A DNA stretch of 64,000 nt from Apostichopus japonicus (lineage: Eukaryota; Echinodermata; Holothuroidea; Aspidochirotida; Stichopodidae): the NCBI RefSeq assembly GCF_037975245.1, contig NC_092568.1:4921001-4985000 (forward strand), given 5' to 3'. Each line of letters opens with the position of its first letter. Within the stretch, counting starts at the first letter, position 1. Of the stretch, positions 9,939 to 22,790 are shown piece after piece. Position numbers and translations under genes: made by a program. The notes under the pieces were generated by a model. That model was not told the origin of the DNA and did no database searches. It saw only the letters and a program-made list of their open reading frames with translations.

Positions 9939-12725
9939 AAGTACGTTCGTTTTTAAGAGCTCAAACACTGTAGGACAGTTCTTTTGTTTTGACGGTTGTT
10001 TTAGGTATACGGATTAAGAGTCGATGAACATGATGGATGATGGAGTTCAAATACTTGAAGAGGGTTTTTGTCCTTCGTTTTGGTCTTTGGTTTAAGGATT
10101 AATAGTCGATAAATATTGATGAGAAAACTGAAAGACAATTTTTGTCTTGCCTTTTGGTCTTTAGTTTTATGACTAAGAGTCGATAAATATCGATGAGAAT
10201 ACTGGAAGACAGTATTTTTTTATTTTTTTTTTATTTGTTATGTGGTGAGGGGATACGTTCGAAGAATCATTTAACCCCTAACATGACATATCGACGTCTT
10301 TACTTTTCACCACACTTGAGTTAAATTGTTTTAATTCCTATGTCGCCTCTGATGAAAAGTCTGTACATAAACATAAAGAGATATTGGATTGAAGAAAAGA
10401 TTATTTAAAGGGTGTGAAGACTCGCACACAAAGAAACGTCTCATGCCGATAATCTGACCCAGTTTCGAATGAGGTGTAACAGAAGTGTTAGACACCACCA
10501 TCGATTCCAGAAAATACACACACAGCTCCCGCTGTCGGTAATTAGACACTAGTGTACAGTCAATACATGCAGTTACGGTCAATACCCACAACACAGTGTT
10601 CATAGCAGCGTGGACATCTCATGTCTAGATAAAAGATAACAAGGTATCACGTTTCATTACTGTCTGCATTTTGTAGCGACAGGAAGAAAACGTCAGTTGC
10701 AAGCAACGGAAATTTAACTTTTGGAAAGCGCAGTACGCGATTTGGGGCGAGTCTTCAATGTCTTTAAATAAGTTAAAGATAAAAATAAAATAAATTTATG
10801 ATGAATAAATAAAAAGATCTAGATATAATATATGTTTTTCTTCCGTTTATTTTGACTAAACATTAATATCCAAATAACGTATCCATTCAAAAATAGCAAA
10901 AATTAAATAACAATGAAGTTAAGCATCACCATACACTATAGTAACGACCAACATGGCGGATAAAAAAAAACAAATAAATATGATAAGAACAATTAGAAGA
11001 AGTACTACAATTTATAGAAACACTACAATAACCCCACAGTTACTACAGAAATATTACAACGAATAGTAGCAAAATAAAAGAAGTGAGGATGCGGAAATTG
11101 CGAAATATTAAATATTTGAGATATTAATATAGATAGATATTTTTTATATAGATACAATAAATAAATTAAAAGATATAAAAAGAGGTAACTAAAAAAACGA
11201 AAATCTTCTGCTTATGAGTTGTCGGCCCAGCGTCTAAATGTTACCCCAAACTCGTACATGGCGTATGTCCCTCGTGATCTCGTTTGCTGCCGGAAGTGAC
11301 GACATTGTCTATGGGGGTTAATTTTCCACCCAGTCCTTCAGACCTCCTGTTCAGCTTGCCACTGGTGTAAACAGGAACGTCTGACAATTCAGGCCTCGAA
11401 AATATCCTTGTTTCGCCAGTCACATAGCCTAGTTACTGTCTGACCCTCTTTGCACCAGCATCCGATATATAGTAAGGTGATGTTAAATTCTGCTCTGACT
11501 CCGTTGCTGCGTAAAAAGAAGTCCAGCGCTGGTAGACGTAGAAATATTTCCACCTCTATGGAGAAGGCTTCTCTAAAATGGCACATGAACGCTTGAATCG
11601 GATTAAAGCAAGATTCAAGCTAAGTCACGTTGTTTGGGTTGATGGTCCCCCCTTTGTTCACGAGTGTCTTAAGTTCCGGGTAGATATATAGGCGTTTCAT
11701 TATTTTCCAGACGGACCATTTGGTGTTGGTAGCCGGATTAAAAGAATAAACAAGATTCAAGTTATAAAATACATTTTGAGGATTACCGGTACTTTTTGCT
11801 GAAGGCTCCTTAGAATCGATAAGGAGCATAAACTCTAATATCATTGGACAAGTAGAGTGCCATTACTGAATTAGAGGCTGAACATATGCACTAGTCTTTG
11901 ATGAAATGGGGAAGGTTAAGAAGTGATGCTGATTACGACTTTAAAGAAGAGGAGAAAAAGCAAAGTTAATTAAGCATCTGTATAGAGTTGCGTTTTGTTA
12001 AACCTGAAAGGTTCGAACCTTTCCCTGCATCTGTTATAGCCACCAAGGAATTCTTACTGTATATTGTGGATCTAGAACACGAATGACAAAGCAAGAAGCA
12101 CTAGAAAAGAAAGCAGCAAGAAAGAAAGAAAGGAAGAAACGGAACAAACTTGTTTAGCATGAATATAGAAATGTCGTGAACATTTGATAAATGCCTATTT
12201 ATAGATATATTTAGTTAATAAAATTGGTTGCGTTATTTGGTTATAAATGTATAGTTAAAATAAACGGAGGTAAAAATATATTATATCTTTGTCTTCTTAT
12301 TAATTTATTTATTATAAGTTTATGGTATTTTGATCTTTTAACTTATTTAAATACTCTTTTCTTCAATCAAATATCTCTTTATGTCTATTAACAGACTTTT
12401 CATCCGAGACGACATATAGAGTAAAAACCATTTAACTCAGTGTGGTGAAAAGTTGTCATGTTAGGGGTTAACGGTTCTTCGAACGTATCCTCTCACCACA
12501 TAACAAATAAATAAATTAAAAAATACTGTCTTCCAGTATTCTCATAAATATTTTTCGACTCTTAATCCTTAAACCAAAGACCAAAACGCAAGACAAAAAT
12601 CCGTCTTCAAGCATTTGACCTCCATCATCCATCATATTCATCGACACTTAATCCGTATACCTAAAACAACCGTCAAAACAAAAGAACTGTCCTGCAGTGT
12701 TTGACCTCGTAAAAACAGACATACT
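9939..12725. mobile_element. DNA element with long (300-400 bp) inverted repeats
   Basis: The left arm (about 9939-10340) and right arm (about 12420-12725) are diverged inverted copies. Shared blocks include CAAACACTG, GGACAGTTCTTTTGTTTTGA, AGGTATACGGATTAAG, GATGGATGATGGAG, ATACTGGAAGACAGTATT, and the GTGGTGAG...ATACGTTCGAAGAA segment. The left arm has an extra copy of a roughly 90-base internal unit (GACTAAGAGTCGATAAATAT). Another GTGGTGAGGGGATACG segment lies just outside at 9886-9936, so the true left end may be further left. The 2 kb interior has only short minus-strand frames (10331-10603, 11241-11844) with no recognised transposase. Confidence 0.6.
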
Positions 12726-14391
12726 TTTTTTTTCGTGGATTCTTATATGTTTTATTTTCTTTAAATCTGTCTCAATTCTTATCACTTTAATTATTTTTTT
12801 TTCCATCTCATTTATTTACGATTATTATACATGTATATGGTACATCGATTATATTTAGAGTTCCGATAACAACATAGGTATGTCATCTGAATTATACAAA
12901 GGAATTATTTACATAATGCGAAAATTGATTCTGAATTGAGTATTTCTTCTTATACCGATATATACATATACACCTCCAGAAAAACAAACCTTCAGTGAAT
13001 ACAACACTCACGCATACACACACGCAAAAATGTACATGCACATATATACCCACACACATCTATATACACATAGGCCTACATATACAAAGACACACATTCA
13101 TACAAACATGTACTTACGTACATAAACACCCACACACGTGTATATCAATGCACCGTGAGTAATAATACAACGAAACGCAACAGAGATTGTCTATGCTACT
13201 ACATAAATGTAACAGTGACGAATATAGATACTAAGCAGAGGTTAAGTCAGAATCGCAAAGTTCATTAATTGAATGAGGAAGACAAGACCTTAATGCCATA
13301 TATTTTCTACGAGCAGAGCTAATAGAGTTTCGCTTCGAAGCGATGTGCTTTTCAACGTTAAGAATGAATTTCATTTTATAGAAGAAATTATAGCAGTCAG
13401 GCTATACATTGTTTTGTTTGCAATTGAAGATAAGAGTATTTGATATGAAGGATAAAAAATTAATGGTCCGTAACCTGTTACCAGTTTACCGAAGAAAAAA
13501 GCTTTTTTTGAGCAGATAAACTGTCTACCAAAAAATTTCTGTTCGCAATCTAAAAAGATGTTAGCCGTCACATGACAGGACAAGAATGTTCAATAGTTCC
13601 CCTGCCTCAGACAGCGTACGGGAAGGCACCTTAAATATAACTAACAAATCGTCCTGAGAGAAGTCAAAAGTAAAACGAAAATACTTATTGTGATGATTAG
13701 TTAAGGCTTCGGCATGTCATTATAAAAAATAATAAAACTTAATATAAAAAATTAAATTCATATAAAAAATCATGAAAAAATTAATAGATTTTGTTAATGA
13801 ATATATACAAGGAAAGTGTCCTAGACTCTCTTCATTACTACTGAACAAGGAAATTAATATTCATGTCAATTTTCATGGAACATTTGATGTGCATTGATTC
13901 AAGACCAGCAAAATTCTAACATATAACTTACGGTAAGCATAGTAATATACGACCACCATATTGTACGGTAAATTTTGACCACGTAGGCGATTTATATAGA
14001 CATTGTTTATCAACATAATACTGAGTAGAAATACTGCTATAGGTTTGTCCAATCAATCAAGGATGTGTGAATATATAACACTTACCTCTCTTAAATAATC
14101 TCCTCGAAGAGAAGGACATTATTCCCTTCCAAAATTGTTGATATGCGGTTGACATAATGCCAATATTGGTGAACAATAGCGTAGCTGATCATTGTAAAAA
14201 AAACGGTATAAAAAACGGTATGACGCATGTCTGCAGACATGCGCTGAATCACAGAGAGTGAAATACAACTGCATGCATTGGTGAGTACTGTGAGATAGCA
14301 GGACGACCTCTATTATATCAGACTATTTCATATTGACGTATCACACATTACGGTTCTGTGGGAACTTCACTTACTTTCGCTCGAGGCCATG
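12726..14391. other. Non-coding DNA with CA/TA-rich microsatellite
   Basis: Positions 12990-13145 are rich in ACACAC and ATATAC words. The rest is AT-rich with no supported gene. Confidence 0.4.
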
Positions 14392-14395
14392 ATGT

Positions 14396-14802
14396 CTATG
14401 GCGGGCCATCAGTCTCAAATCATGGGAGATCGACTTATACCGATTTAAATCGACATATACCAGTTTCCTTCGACTTATACCAGTTTCATTCTACATATCA
14501 TCGATTTAAATCGACATATACCAGTTTACTTCGACATATCATCGATTTATTTTACTTATCATCGATTTAAATCGATGATAAGTAAAATAAATCGATGATA
14601 TGTAGAATGAAACTGGTATATGTCGATTTAAATCGATGATATGTCGAAGTAAACTGGTATATGTCGATTTAAATCGATGATATGTAGAATGAAACTGGTA
14701 TAAGTCGAAGGAAACTGGTATAAGTCGAAGGAAACTGGTATATGTCGATTTAAATCGGTATAAGTCGATCTCCCATGATTTGAGACTGATGGCCCGCCAT
14801 AG
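14396..14802. mobile_element. Near-perfect fold-back element, ATGT duplications
   Basis: This 407-bp inverted repeat is centred at 14568/14569 in ATCGATTT|AAATCGAT. Its ends are CTATGGCGGGCCATCAG and the complement, and ATGT flanks both sides (14392-14395 and 14803-14806). The left arm is 173 bp. The right arm is 234 bp and identical except for two whole-unit insertions of 20 and 41 bp. The inner part is built of units containing CGATTTAAATCG and TATACCAGTTT. There is no coding capacity. Confidence 0.88.
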
Positions 14803-14806
14803 ATGT

Positions 14807-17174
14807 CATCACTTTAACCAGCAACCAACTGACCTCATATATTAGCAGGAGCTAAGCACATCATGGGAAGGTGGCATCCTCAACATTCTTAAAACTGTCT
14901 GCCTCTATATTGATGAAATACGAATCTAAGCATATATAGCCTATATGATGAGAATGTATACATGTAAACAAAACGACTCACAGTACACCTGTTTGTTTTT
15001 CATTTACCGTAGAATAGGCATTCGAGTATGTAATTATTGATTGCATGTATGTAATCTATTTTGACACCTTCCTTTCACACTCTACGCATGCATGCAATGA
15101 CAATATATTCTCCTGTAAAATAGATGATGTATCCAGTTAAGTTAGGCATGGGTATGATAACGCTGCGGTAAATGTTCCCATGTCAGCTGCGTGTAGTATC
15201 TAGAAAATTACATAAGGGAAGAGATAAATAGCGTTTCATTGGATGTTCAAATATGTCAACTGGCTTGAAATGTGGGTCTTTGTCACCGTCCGCCAAGATA
15301 AGCATCCGAACCCAAAATAGATGACAGAATAAAAACAATTGTCAGTTATTTGACCCATGTATAGAACTCAACTTAAATTATCTTAACTGGCCAGCAACGA
15401 TGGCGAAAGTGTGGCATACTTTTCCAACTCTAGTGGTAACAATATGTATGGTGCGTATGTTTGGTTTATTATGAAAAACCTAGACTTATATAAACCCTAA
15501 TCAATAACGAAACATAAATGGATAAGCTTATAGAACATTTCACTATGTTACTCTTATAACAATTCATTACGGACTTGCGAAGATGAAAATTAAAAGAATC
15601 GTACACACAATTTTTAAATTTATGTTGTAGGCTATTTATGTGAAAAAAAACAACAAATAAATGAATGAATGTGTGATCTTCCCCGTTGCATGGGAACCGC
15701 ACTTCACTATACACGGCTGACTACTTCGCTGAACTTGAAGGAAACGGTTTTGAATCCTTGCACTGATTTATCTACAAAATATAAACAGAATTATGGCACT
15801 CACGACATTTGGCTTTCTTCGCGAATCTTTGACGGAACGCATTTTCTTTGAATCAGGGAAAAAACGGAGATCACTTCCAAATCATCCCGATGGGTCTCAG
15901 AATGGGTAGATCGAGTGAAATAAGTATGTGTGTCGTAAACAAGTAAAGGTCATATTCTTAAGAACGGGCCCTGCAATTTGAAGAAGAAGAAGAAGACTCA
16001 TGGTGAATTATAACGCACGCATATCCACCCGTATGGGTGCTTAAGACGCGACAGAGAAAAAGAAAGAAGAAAGCAAAACTGAATGAACAAAATAATTATT
16101 GGTTAACATTGATGATTGCTTGACCCATAATATAAGTTTTCAGAAGTCTTTTGAATAAAGTGAGGGAAGCACAACAACTGAGTTATAGTGGTAATCCATT
16201 CCATAGGTGAGGAGCAGCTATATACTTCGAACGATATGTCACCCAAGGTATGCTTGAGCGATGTTCTTGGAGTAAATGCATATTACGTGGGCCGTCAATC
16301 AGTAGTCACAAACAAACATCCTCGTATATACATACACACACACACGCACACACGCACACACACTCACGCACACATACATACATACATACATACTGTAAAA
16401 TATATGTACCATATGCATGACCTAACGCTCCCCTACAAATCTGGCACAGAGAGATGCTACTGGAATTAAATTGACTTAATTGCTTTCTAACAGCAATGTT
16501 TCATTCTTTTTTCCACCTTATTAATCAATTATCACCCAAGCTTGAATAAAAAAAAACATCCAAAGCCACTCAAAAACACAACTCGAAAAGATGTGTTTAC
16601 AGATAATGCCATAATAACTAAGTGTTGGGTCCGGGAATAATTTAAAAAGATTGCTATAGATGGAGGCTTGCATTGTGTTTACAGAATCATAACCGGGTTA
16701 CCGTGTATGTATGGATGCAACAGTTTATGTAAGCTGACATAATATATATATTATATATATATTATATATATTCTCCAGCAGGCTCACTACACATACTACA
16801 TCTAAGTTCTACCACCCAAAATAAGCCTTAAAATAAAAATAAAAACTTTCAAACTTACATTTACTGCTACAGCCATACAATAAAAGACGTACGAACGTGT
16901 TGTAGGCCTTTCACTCAGACACTGTGTATTCATATTGTGTGTGTTAGATGAAAAACGTTTCGCGTGCTTGAGGCATAGCCAAATGAGCCCAAAAATTGTT
17001 TCGGCTTTCTGCCCCGCCATTTTTTGTAAGCTTAATCCATTGCGAAAGTTAAACATTTTCCCTATTTGCTAAAAGGGTTAAAGTGCTTGATTTGCTTCCG
17101 ATTCGGACTCGGTAACAACAGGTAGGTAATCGGCACCATGCACTAAATGCTATGTACGTGGTACTCATTGTAAC
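14807..17174. other. Non-coding DNA with microsatellites
   Basis: It holds a (CA)n/(CATA)n run at about 16331-16393, a GAAGAA run near 15979-15995, and a TATATATTA-type run at 16741-16772. Open frames here are short or translate microsatellites. No gene is supported. Confidence 0.4.
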
Positions 17175-17182
17175 ACGTACCC

Positions 17183-17463
17183 CAGTGGCGTAGGAAGGTA
17201 CTTATGAGTGGGGGGGGGGGCTGAAGACTGATGGCCGGCCTGGGGAGGGTTTAAGGGGAGGGGTGTCCCCTTCCCCTTTGGAAATTTGTTGCATTTCCAG
17301 GTGGCCTCAGATGCAATTTGGTGCAATATAGCACACTTCAACACCCACTCCATTTTGTAAATATTTGTATTTTCACCTGGCCTTAGATGCAATTTGGTGC
17401 TCCAAATGAGATTTTTTTCTCATTTGGAAATGAAAAAGGGGTTTTCCGGTTCCTACGCCCTTG
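17183..17463. mobile_element. hAT-like MITE, 8-bp TSD
   Basis: The element is 281 bp with imperfect terminal repeats CAGTGGCGTAGGAA and, on the other strand, CAAGGGCGTAGGAA (12 of 14 match). Exact 8-bp duplications ACGTACCC lie at 17175-17182 and 17464-17471. An 8-bp duplication is typical of the hAT superfamily. A GGGGGG tract and duplicated CAATTTGGTGC words lie inside; there is no coding frame. Confidence 0.82.
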
Positions 17464-17650
17464 ACGTACCCTAAGTTCTCTCTTCAACACATTTCAATTC
17501 AAGTCAAGTTTATTTATTGATGAAACCTCAAAATTTCGATATTGCTTGGAGAAGAATTTTGTTTCTCATGTCTTAATAAGCCAGTGGTTAAAAATGGTTT
17601 GTCGTCATCTTAGTGCGTCTTCGTGTGACATCGTACAGGTTTACTGCTGG

Positions 17651-17835
17651 TGTGACAGGGAATAGTGTCCGGGCGTCTCACGGACACTATTCCACGGGAA
17701 TTGTGTCCGTAGGACAACTTTCTCGGGGGGAATTGTGTCCGGCGGACAGTATTATCTGTCCGGACGGACACTATTAACTAGGAAAAAACGTCCGTGTGTG
17801 GTGATTTTCTGTCCGCGCGGACAGGATGAGAGAAT
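17651..17835. repeat. Left TIR and subterminal GTGTCC array of the Ginger-like element
   Basis: About ten copies of GTGTCC, CTGTCC or their complements are packed in 185 bp, several as back-to-back palindromes (for example CTGTCCGGACGGACAC). This density is not seen elsewhere except at the right end of the same element. Confidence 0.75.
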
Positions 17836-18078
17836 AGCACGGATAAATGTGTCCTACAAGCTCTTCTGTATGGAAACGTAGTGCAAAAACAACAGGACAG
17901 CAAGGCTTCTTTGGAATATGCCTTTTCATCTTAATTGCGTTTCTTAATGGCAGGATTTATAGAGGAACTTTAGACCAATTTCGCTACATGATGAATGGCT
18001 CATATATGGTCATTGATTTCTTGCATGATACTATTTGGACAGACACAAATGAATGGAAATATCAATTTAATTTAAAAT

Positions 18079-18459
18079 TTATTGCAAATTTAATTCTCCT
18101 TCATGTTCTCTGCTGCATAAGATAAATACATTTCTAAAAAATGACAAAAGTGCTGCAAGACTCGTGCAACATCCTACGTCTATTGTGACATAGAACAACT
18201 GTATCTGTTTCTTTATTTTTAGTACAAGCTGTTTCAAATACTTTGTTTTATAAAAATCATCCAATTTCCCTTCTACTTTTAATACTAATGCTTGACAACC
18301 ATTGACAATAACAGATAGCCTCACATCTAGAAACTTTTGAAATCTTGGCGATCTCAAGACAAAATGACATTCACATGGGAAAAAAAGGTTACATAAATCA
18401 AAGTAAACCATGCTTTGGCGTCCACAGTTGTAGCCTAGCAGTATTTGTTGGTCAGGCAA
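18079..18459 (-). other. 126-codon open frame inside the Ginger-like element, unassigned
   Basis: The open frame on the minus strand, the same strand as the integrase gene, has no recognisable motif. It could be an extra 3' exon of the element or chance. The sequence around it, 17836-19679, has no other recognised feature apart from a CATA microsatellite at 19487-19553. Confidence 0.15.
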
Positions 18460-19679
18460 TCAATTAAAGGTAGACTATTGTTAATCCAATTATAGACAGG
18501 CTGTGAATGTTAACTATGGTGAAAATACTTGGGAATTCCTTTTCATGTGATATATTTTAAGATTGGGCAATGCCTAGCTGGTTAGAAATGGTACTTGGGA
18601 AGCAATATAAAATCATATGGTATAGGAGCAGAGGGTTTGTGTAGGGTGTTTTCGTGTGTTCATGACATGTCAACCATCGAATCATGATATATTGCCTGCA
18701 CAGTCAGGCAGTGCATTATTCATTAGAAGGTATTTCCAAACGAATATCTCACCATGATAAACACCAAAAACGTTTGTTGCTACGATGTATTGTTAATGGG
18801 CATAAAGGCCTCTAAGCTATATCAATTATTTTCAACAAAAATCAGCTGAAAGTTATGTTGCATTGGCTTCAAATATGCCAGATACTAAAATATGGTCACC
18901 TATGGTCAAAATTATTAAACTGTTTTTGTACCACCTGTAGGAAATTTACCTCACTGGGACATTCTGTCCTTTTGCATGTTCTTTTAAAATGTCTGAGAAA
19001 AATTTGGAGATTATAAAGACCTCAAGGAAAGTACTTCTTGATGTCACAATACAACTTTGGGGCCTACACAGACTACCTTCAAATGACATGCTGCTGGTCA
19101 CACTAAGTATCAGGCTTAACATAAATACTGGGAAAGGAGGCTGTGTGAGAACCAGTTCTACTACACTCAGATTGTTTAGTGTTAGTCAAAGTATCTCAAT
19201 GACTATTGTTCAAATGTTGGAAAAGAAAAAAAAATCAATTAGGGCTAATTGGGAAATGCAAGCTGAAGCCAGTAAGATCATATTTGTACACAATTCACAC
19301 AACTTGGTATCAGTTAACATTTCTCTTGCTTTTGTCTACATATTTGGCCCACCTTTTCCTTTGACATAAAATAAATATTCTTTTGCACTAAAAGTTTGGT
19401 CTTGACACAGTCAACAGTATAATCACCTGAATCCTTTACTGGGGAGCATCCAAGACCAGTCAACACTGAAAATAAAAATACACATATATACACATACATA
19501 CATATACATACATACACACATATACACACGCATACATATACACACATATATATATACAAAACGTACAAGTGCAGCTGTCTACAATAAATTATCCAGATTA
19601 CCATTTTGTAAATAAAATAGCAGCAAGATAAATAAAACTATAAAACTATCTATACACATTAATTCTGAATTTTGATGTT

Positions 19680-20198
19680 ATTGCTTTGTTTCTCAGATTA
19701 TACCTAGTAGTTTCTCGAAGTAGAGAGTTAAGTTCGGTATGCAAAGAATGTCTGTCATTTCTCTGTATGCAATTTACACTTCTAATGAACTCATTTTTGG
19801 CAGCATTGTTTATAGTACTCATAAGAAAGTTAAAATCTATATTAAAAATTCTAGAACAATACTTTAAAAAAAAAAATTCTCTTATTATCTTTAATTAGTA
19901 AAAAGTGATACCAAGCAGAAACAGCATATATTAGGTGTGGTAAGATATTGGCAGTAAAAACTCTTTTCCTTACATCAACATGAAAATATGGAACTATATA
20001 TGATAGAGTTGAGACTATGAAGTACACCCGTTTAAGTATTCTGCTTATATGACCAGTGAAACTTACTTTGTCATCAATACAAACACCTAGATATACTGTA
20101 TGATGAGTGCGTTCTACTTCCGCATCTTTAATTGAGATTTTAGTTAACTTACATGATACAAGACCTTTTCCACGAAAACGGTTATTCAGTTGCAACAA
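19680..20198 (-). pseudogene. Fragment of a non-LTR retrotransposon reverse transcriptase (C-terminal part)
   Basis: The minus frame reads TVYLGVCIDDKVSFTGHI (the RT motif after the palm, YLG..ID..LSF..HI), then RKRVFTANILPHLIYAVSAW. A second stretch, downstream of an in-frame stop, has NAAKNEFIRSVN and HSLHTELNSLLRETTRYNLR. This order fits the thumb and C-terminus of LINE-type RTs of the Jockey/CR1-like groups. The catalytic palm, endonuclease and most of the element are absent. It lies inside the Ginger-like element, so it is probably a nested, 5'-truncated insertion. Confidence 0.65.
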
Positions 20199-21783
20199 CT
20201 ACATAATGCATCACAGATAAAGAAACTATATCCCAGTTGTTACTTGCCTTGATATACTTGAATGGCATATGAGGACAGCTGTCAAGTAGCATGTATGCAA
20301 AAACCAGACTGTGGTTTCTATGACATACTGACACACTTGATCTTTAGTAATACAGCAAGAAGTGACAAACAGTATATTCACAATGACAGATGCTGACACA
20401 AATGACCACTGATAGCCTGCTTGTACTCACTCAATGTGATACATAAAACAGTAAATATGAGATTTCTTCCAGCTTCCTCATCTTGAGATATCAAGTTTTA
20501 AAGGTTTACAAAATTTGACCACTGTTAATCTCCACAATAACAAAGGCCTCTTTTAGCCATGTGGTATACTTACAGACTAAATATGATATCTGTTCAGCTT
20601 CCTTTCTTGAACTTATAATTTTTACAAGGTTTTCACAACTTGAACCCTGTTTACCCTTTGACATCCACCCCAAAAAATACAGGATATAATCAATATGATT
20701 CACATACATACCAAATCTTACATTTTCCAAGCTTCCCTTCCAAAGATAGCGTGTTTGAAGCCAGGTGTCATACCGCACACACAAGTATTAACGCATACGT
20801 TTATTAAATCAGCAAACAAATTAAGCATTGATATTGAGATGACGCAATATGACAAATCATTTTTTTCTAACCCATACCGTCACGACTCGAGGTTTATGCT
20901 TAGAACTAACAACGAATGTATGCTATATCAAGTGAGCTGGCTTCCCTCATCTTGGAAAGATAATTGTTCTGCTTGTTTTAGCCAGTTTTCTGTTAATTAG
21001 TACCTATTTGTGTGACCAAAGCAAAGCATAGCAGAACAGAATTTAAAAAATTAGATGGTGAATGTAAAAATTCCATTTACCTGAAGAAAGACGAACTAAC
21101 TGCCATTTACTGTCCTGGATGTGACACATGAGTTTATAGATTACAACTACCAATAGAACAACTTAATTTCCACGTGTGGTAAAATATATGCTTGTTATGT
21201 GAGACTTTTGTTAGAATTTTGTCACCTTAGAGTCCTTTGAACTTCACAATCAACAAAAACAATCCCAGGATTTACTTATACCATCATTCTGACTGGAGTT
21301 CTCTGGGAACATTGCTCTTGATTCAACCTTACAATGCCATTACTAAATGCATAATAAGATAATAGAAATACTAATTCTATTCAGTATACTAATTGTGTGC
21401 ACATTTTCCTCCTTGCCAGGGGGAGAAAAACAGACCCTTTGATATATATGGAGGGGAGGAAGTGTGTGTGTGAGAGGGGGGGGGGGTTATGAATTGAATT
21501 GAAACCAATCTAGTGTGGTTTGAACAGAGGGAATGTGTGAATTAAATATTGCTTAATATAAGGACACTTATTGCCGGTTCCAAAAAGTGCTATCTGACGG
21601 CATTTATGCTTTGTTTTTCTTGTTGCTTGCTGTTTTTAATCTATGTTGCACATATAAACATACTTAAACTTTAAGCGGGATTTTTTTTTCTGGAATTGTC
21701 TATCAGTGGGGGTGGGGGGACAAACAATAATGATATGCATGAAAGAAAGAAACCTTTTTATCATAAATTATCAAGTTCTTGTC

Positions 21784-21892
21784 TTAACCACTGGTTGTAT
21801 ACTCAAACACCTGATCATCTCCAACCTCATCATATTCAGCTTGGATAGCCTCCCTTCCTATCCTGGTGAAATGCTCTGACCCTTGGCACCAA
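21784..21892 (-). pseudogene. Likely last segment of the integrase gene
   Basis: One frame reads GWCQGSEHFTRIGREAIQAE, then an acidic tail VGDDQVFEYTTSG and TAA at 21784-21786. The acceptor choice (two TATAG sites) does not give the matching phase, so either the splice site or a frame-shifting lesion is uncertain. Confidence 0.4.
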
Positions 21893-22026
21893 CCTATACC
21901 TATACATAAAAGTTTAAAATTATTGACTGAATAGAGAAGTTAATAAGTAACCACATTCAAGCTAAAAAAATGCATGTTTACACCACATATCATATTGAAA
22001 AGATAATTGTGCATCAGGATCATTAC

Positions 22027-22149
22027 TTTGGTAAGCTTTTGCGCAGTTGACTACAGGCTGCTTCAGCTTCTGTTTCGGTGCAACCTGTGACAAGGTGGTA
22101 GAGATGGTCCACAGCATGAGAGACAAGAACGTCATTGAGGTAATTCAGC
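22027..22149 (-). pseudogene. C-terminal exon, second part
   Basis: Acceptor TTCTGCAG, donor CCAAA|GTAATG. It joins in phase to the previous exon (VQ|LNYLNDVLVSHAVDHL) and continues with TETEAEAACSQLRKSLPK. The domain is not recognised. Confidence 0.6.
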
Positions 22150-22299
22150 CTGCAGAAAAGGACGCATGAATAGTAAGCATTGCTTCAAAGTTACAGAAAT
22201 TAAATAGAAATAAATATTACTGTGAAAACATGATTTCAGCAATCATTACGAATGGGTACTTCAAATTAATGTATGTTGCAGCATTCGGTAATAACAAGG

Positions 22300-22790
22300 T
22301 GAAGCATTCAGACTAGCAATATTGTTTATTGCCACAAATGCAGATCTGATCCTCCATGAGCATGCGAGCATTCAGACTGTAGCAAATTGATCCCCCAATT
22401 GTGGGTCTGATCCACCGTGAGCATGTATGGAGTATATTCAGACTAGCATGTTGTTTGCCCTTGTGGGTCTGATCCTCCTTAACCATGCAATAATTTATAC
22501 GATAGGACGTTGATCACCCAAATTGTAGGGTCTGATCATCCTTGAGCATGCGAGAATGCAAACTATAGCAAGTTGATCGCCCTTGTACGTCTCGTCCTAC
22601 TTGAGCATGTGAGATTCAGACTAGCAAGTTGATCATCTCATTTGTGGGGTCTGCTTGATCCTCCTTAAGCATGCGATTATTCAGAGTATAGCAACTTGAA
22701 CCCCCAAGTGTGGGATCTGATCCTCCTTGAGCATGCGAGCATTCAGATATACAGTATGGCAAGTTGATAGCCTATTGAAGTCTGTACGCA
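22300..22790. repeat. Degenerate tandem repeat, about 60-65 bp unit, 7-8 copies
   Basis: Each unit has an ATTCAGACTAGCAAGTTGAT-like start, a CCCAATTGTGGGTCTGATCC-like middle, and a CTTGAGCATGCGA end. Copies are strongly diverged. It lies in the 3' region of the Ginger-like element, between two exons of its gene. Confidence 0.75.

Noticed and set aside
10331-10603. A small secreted protein (hydrophobic start MNTVLWVLTVTA)
   Set aside because: It lies largely inside or beside a transposon arm, has no splice support or homology, and is the length expected by chance.
16188-16469. Protein-coding frame rich in His/Thr
   Set aside because: It is a translation of the CACA/CATA microsatellite.
18989-19369. 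126-codon plus-strand frame as a second Ginger gene
   Set aside because: No motif, poly-Lys from an A run, and opposite strand to the integrase; likely chance.
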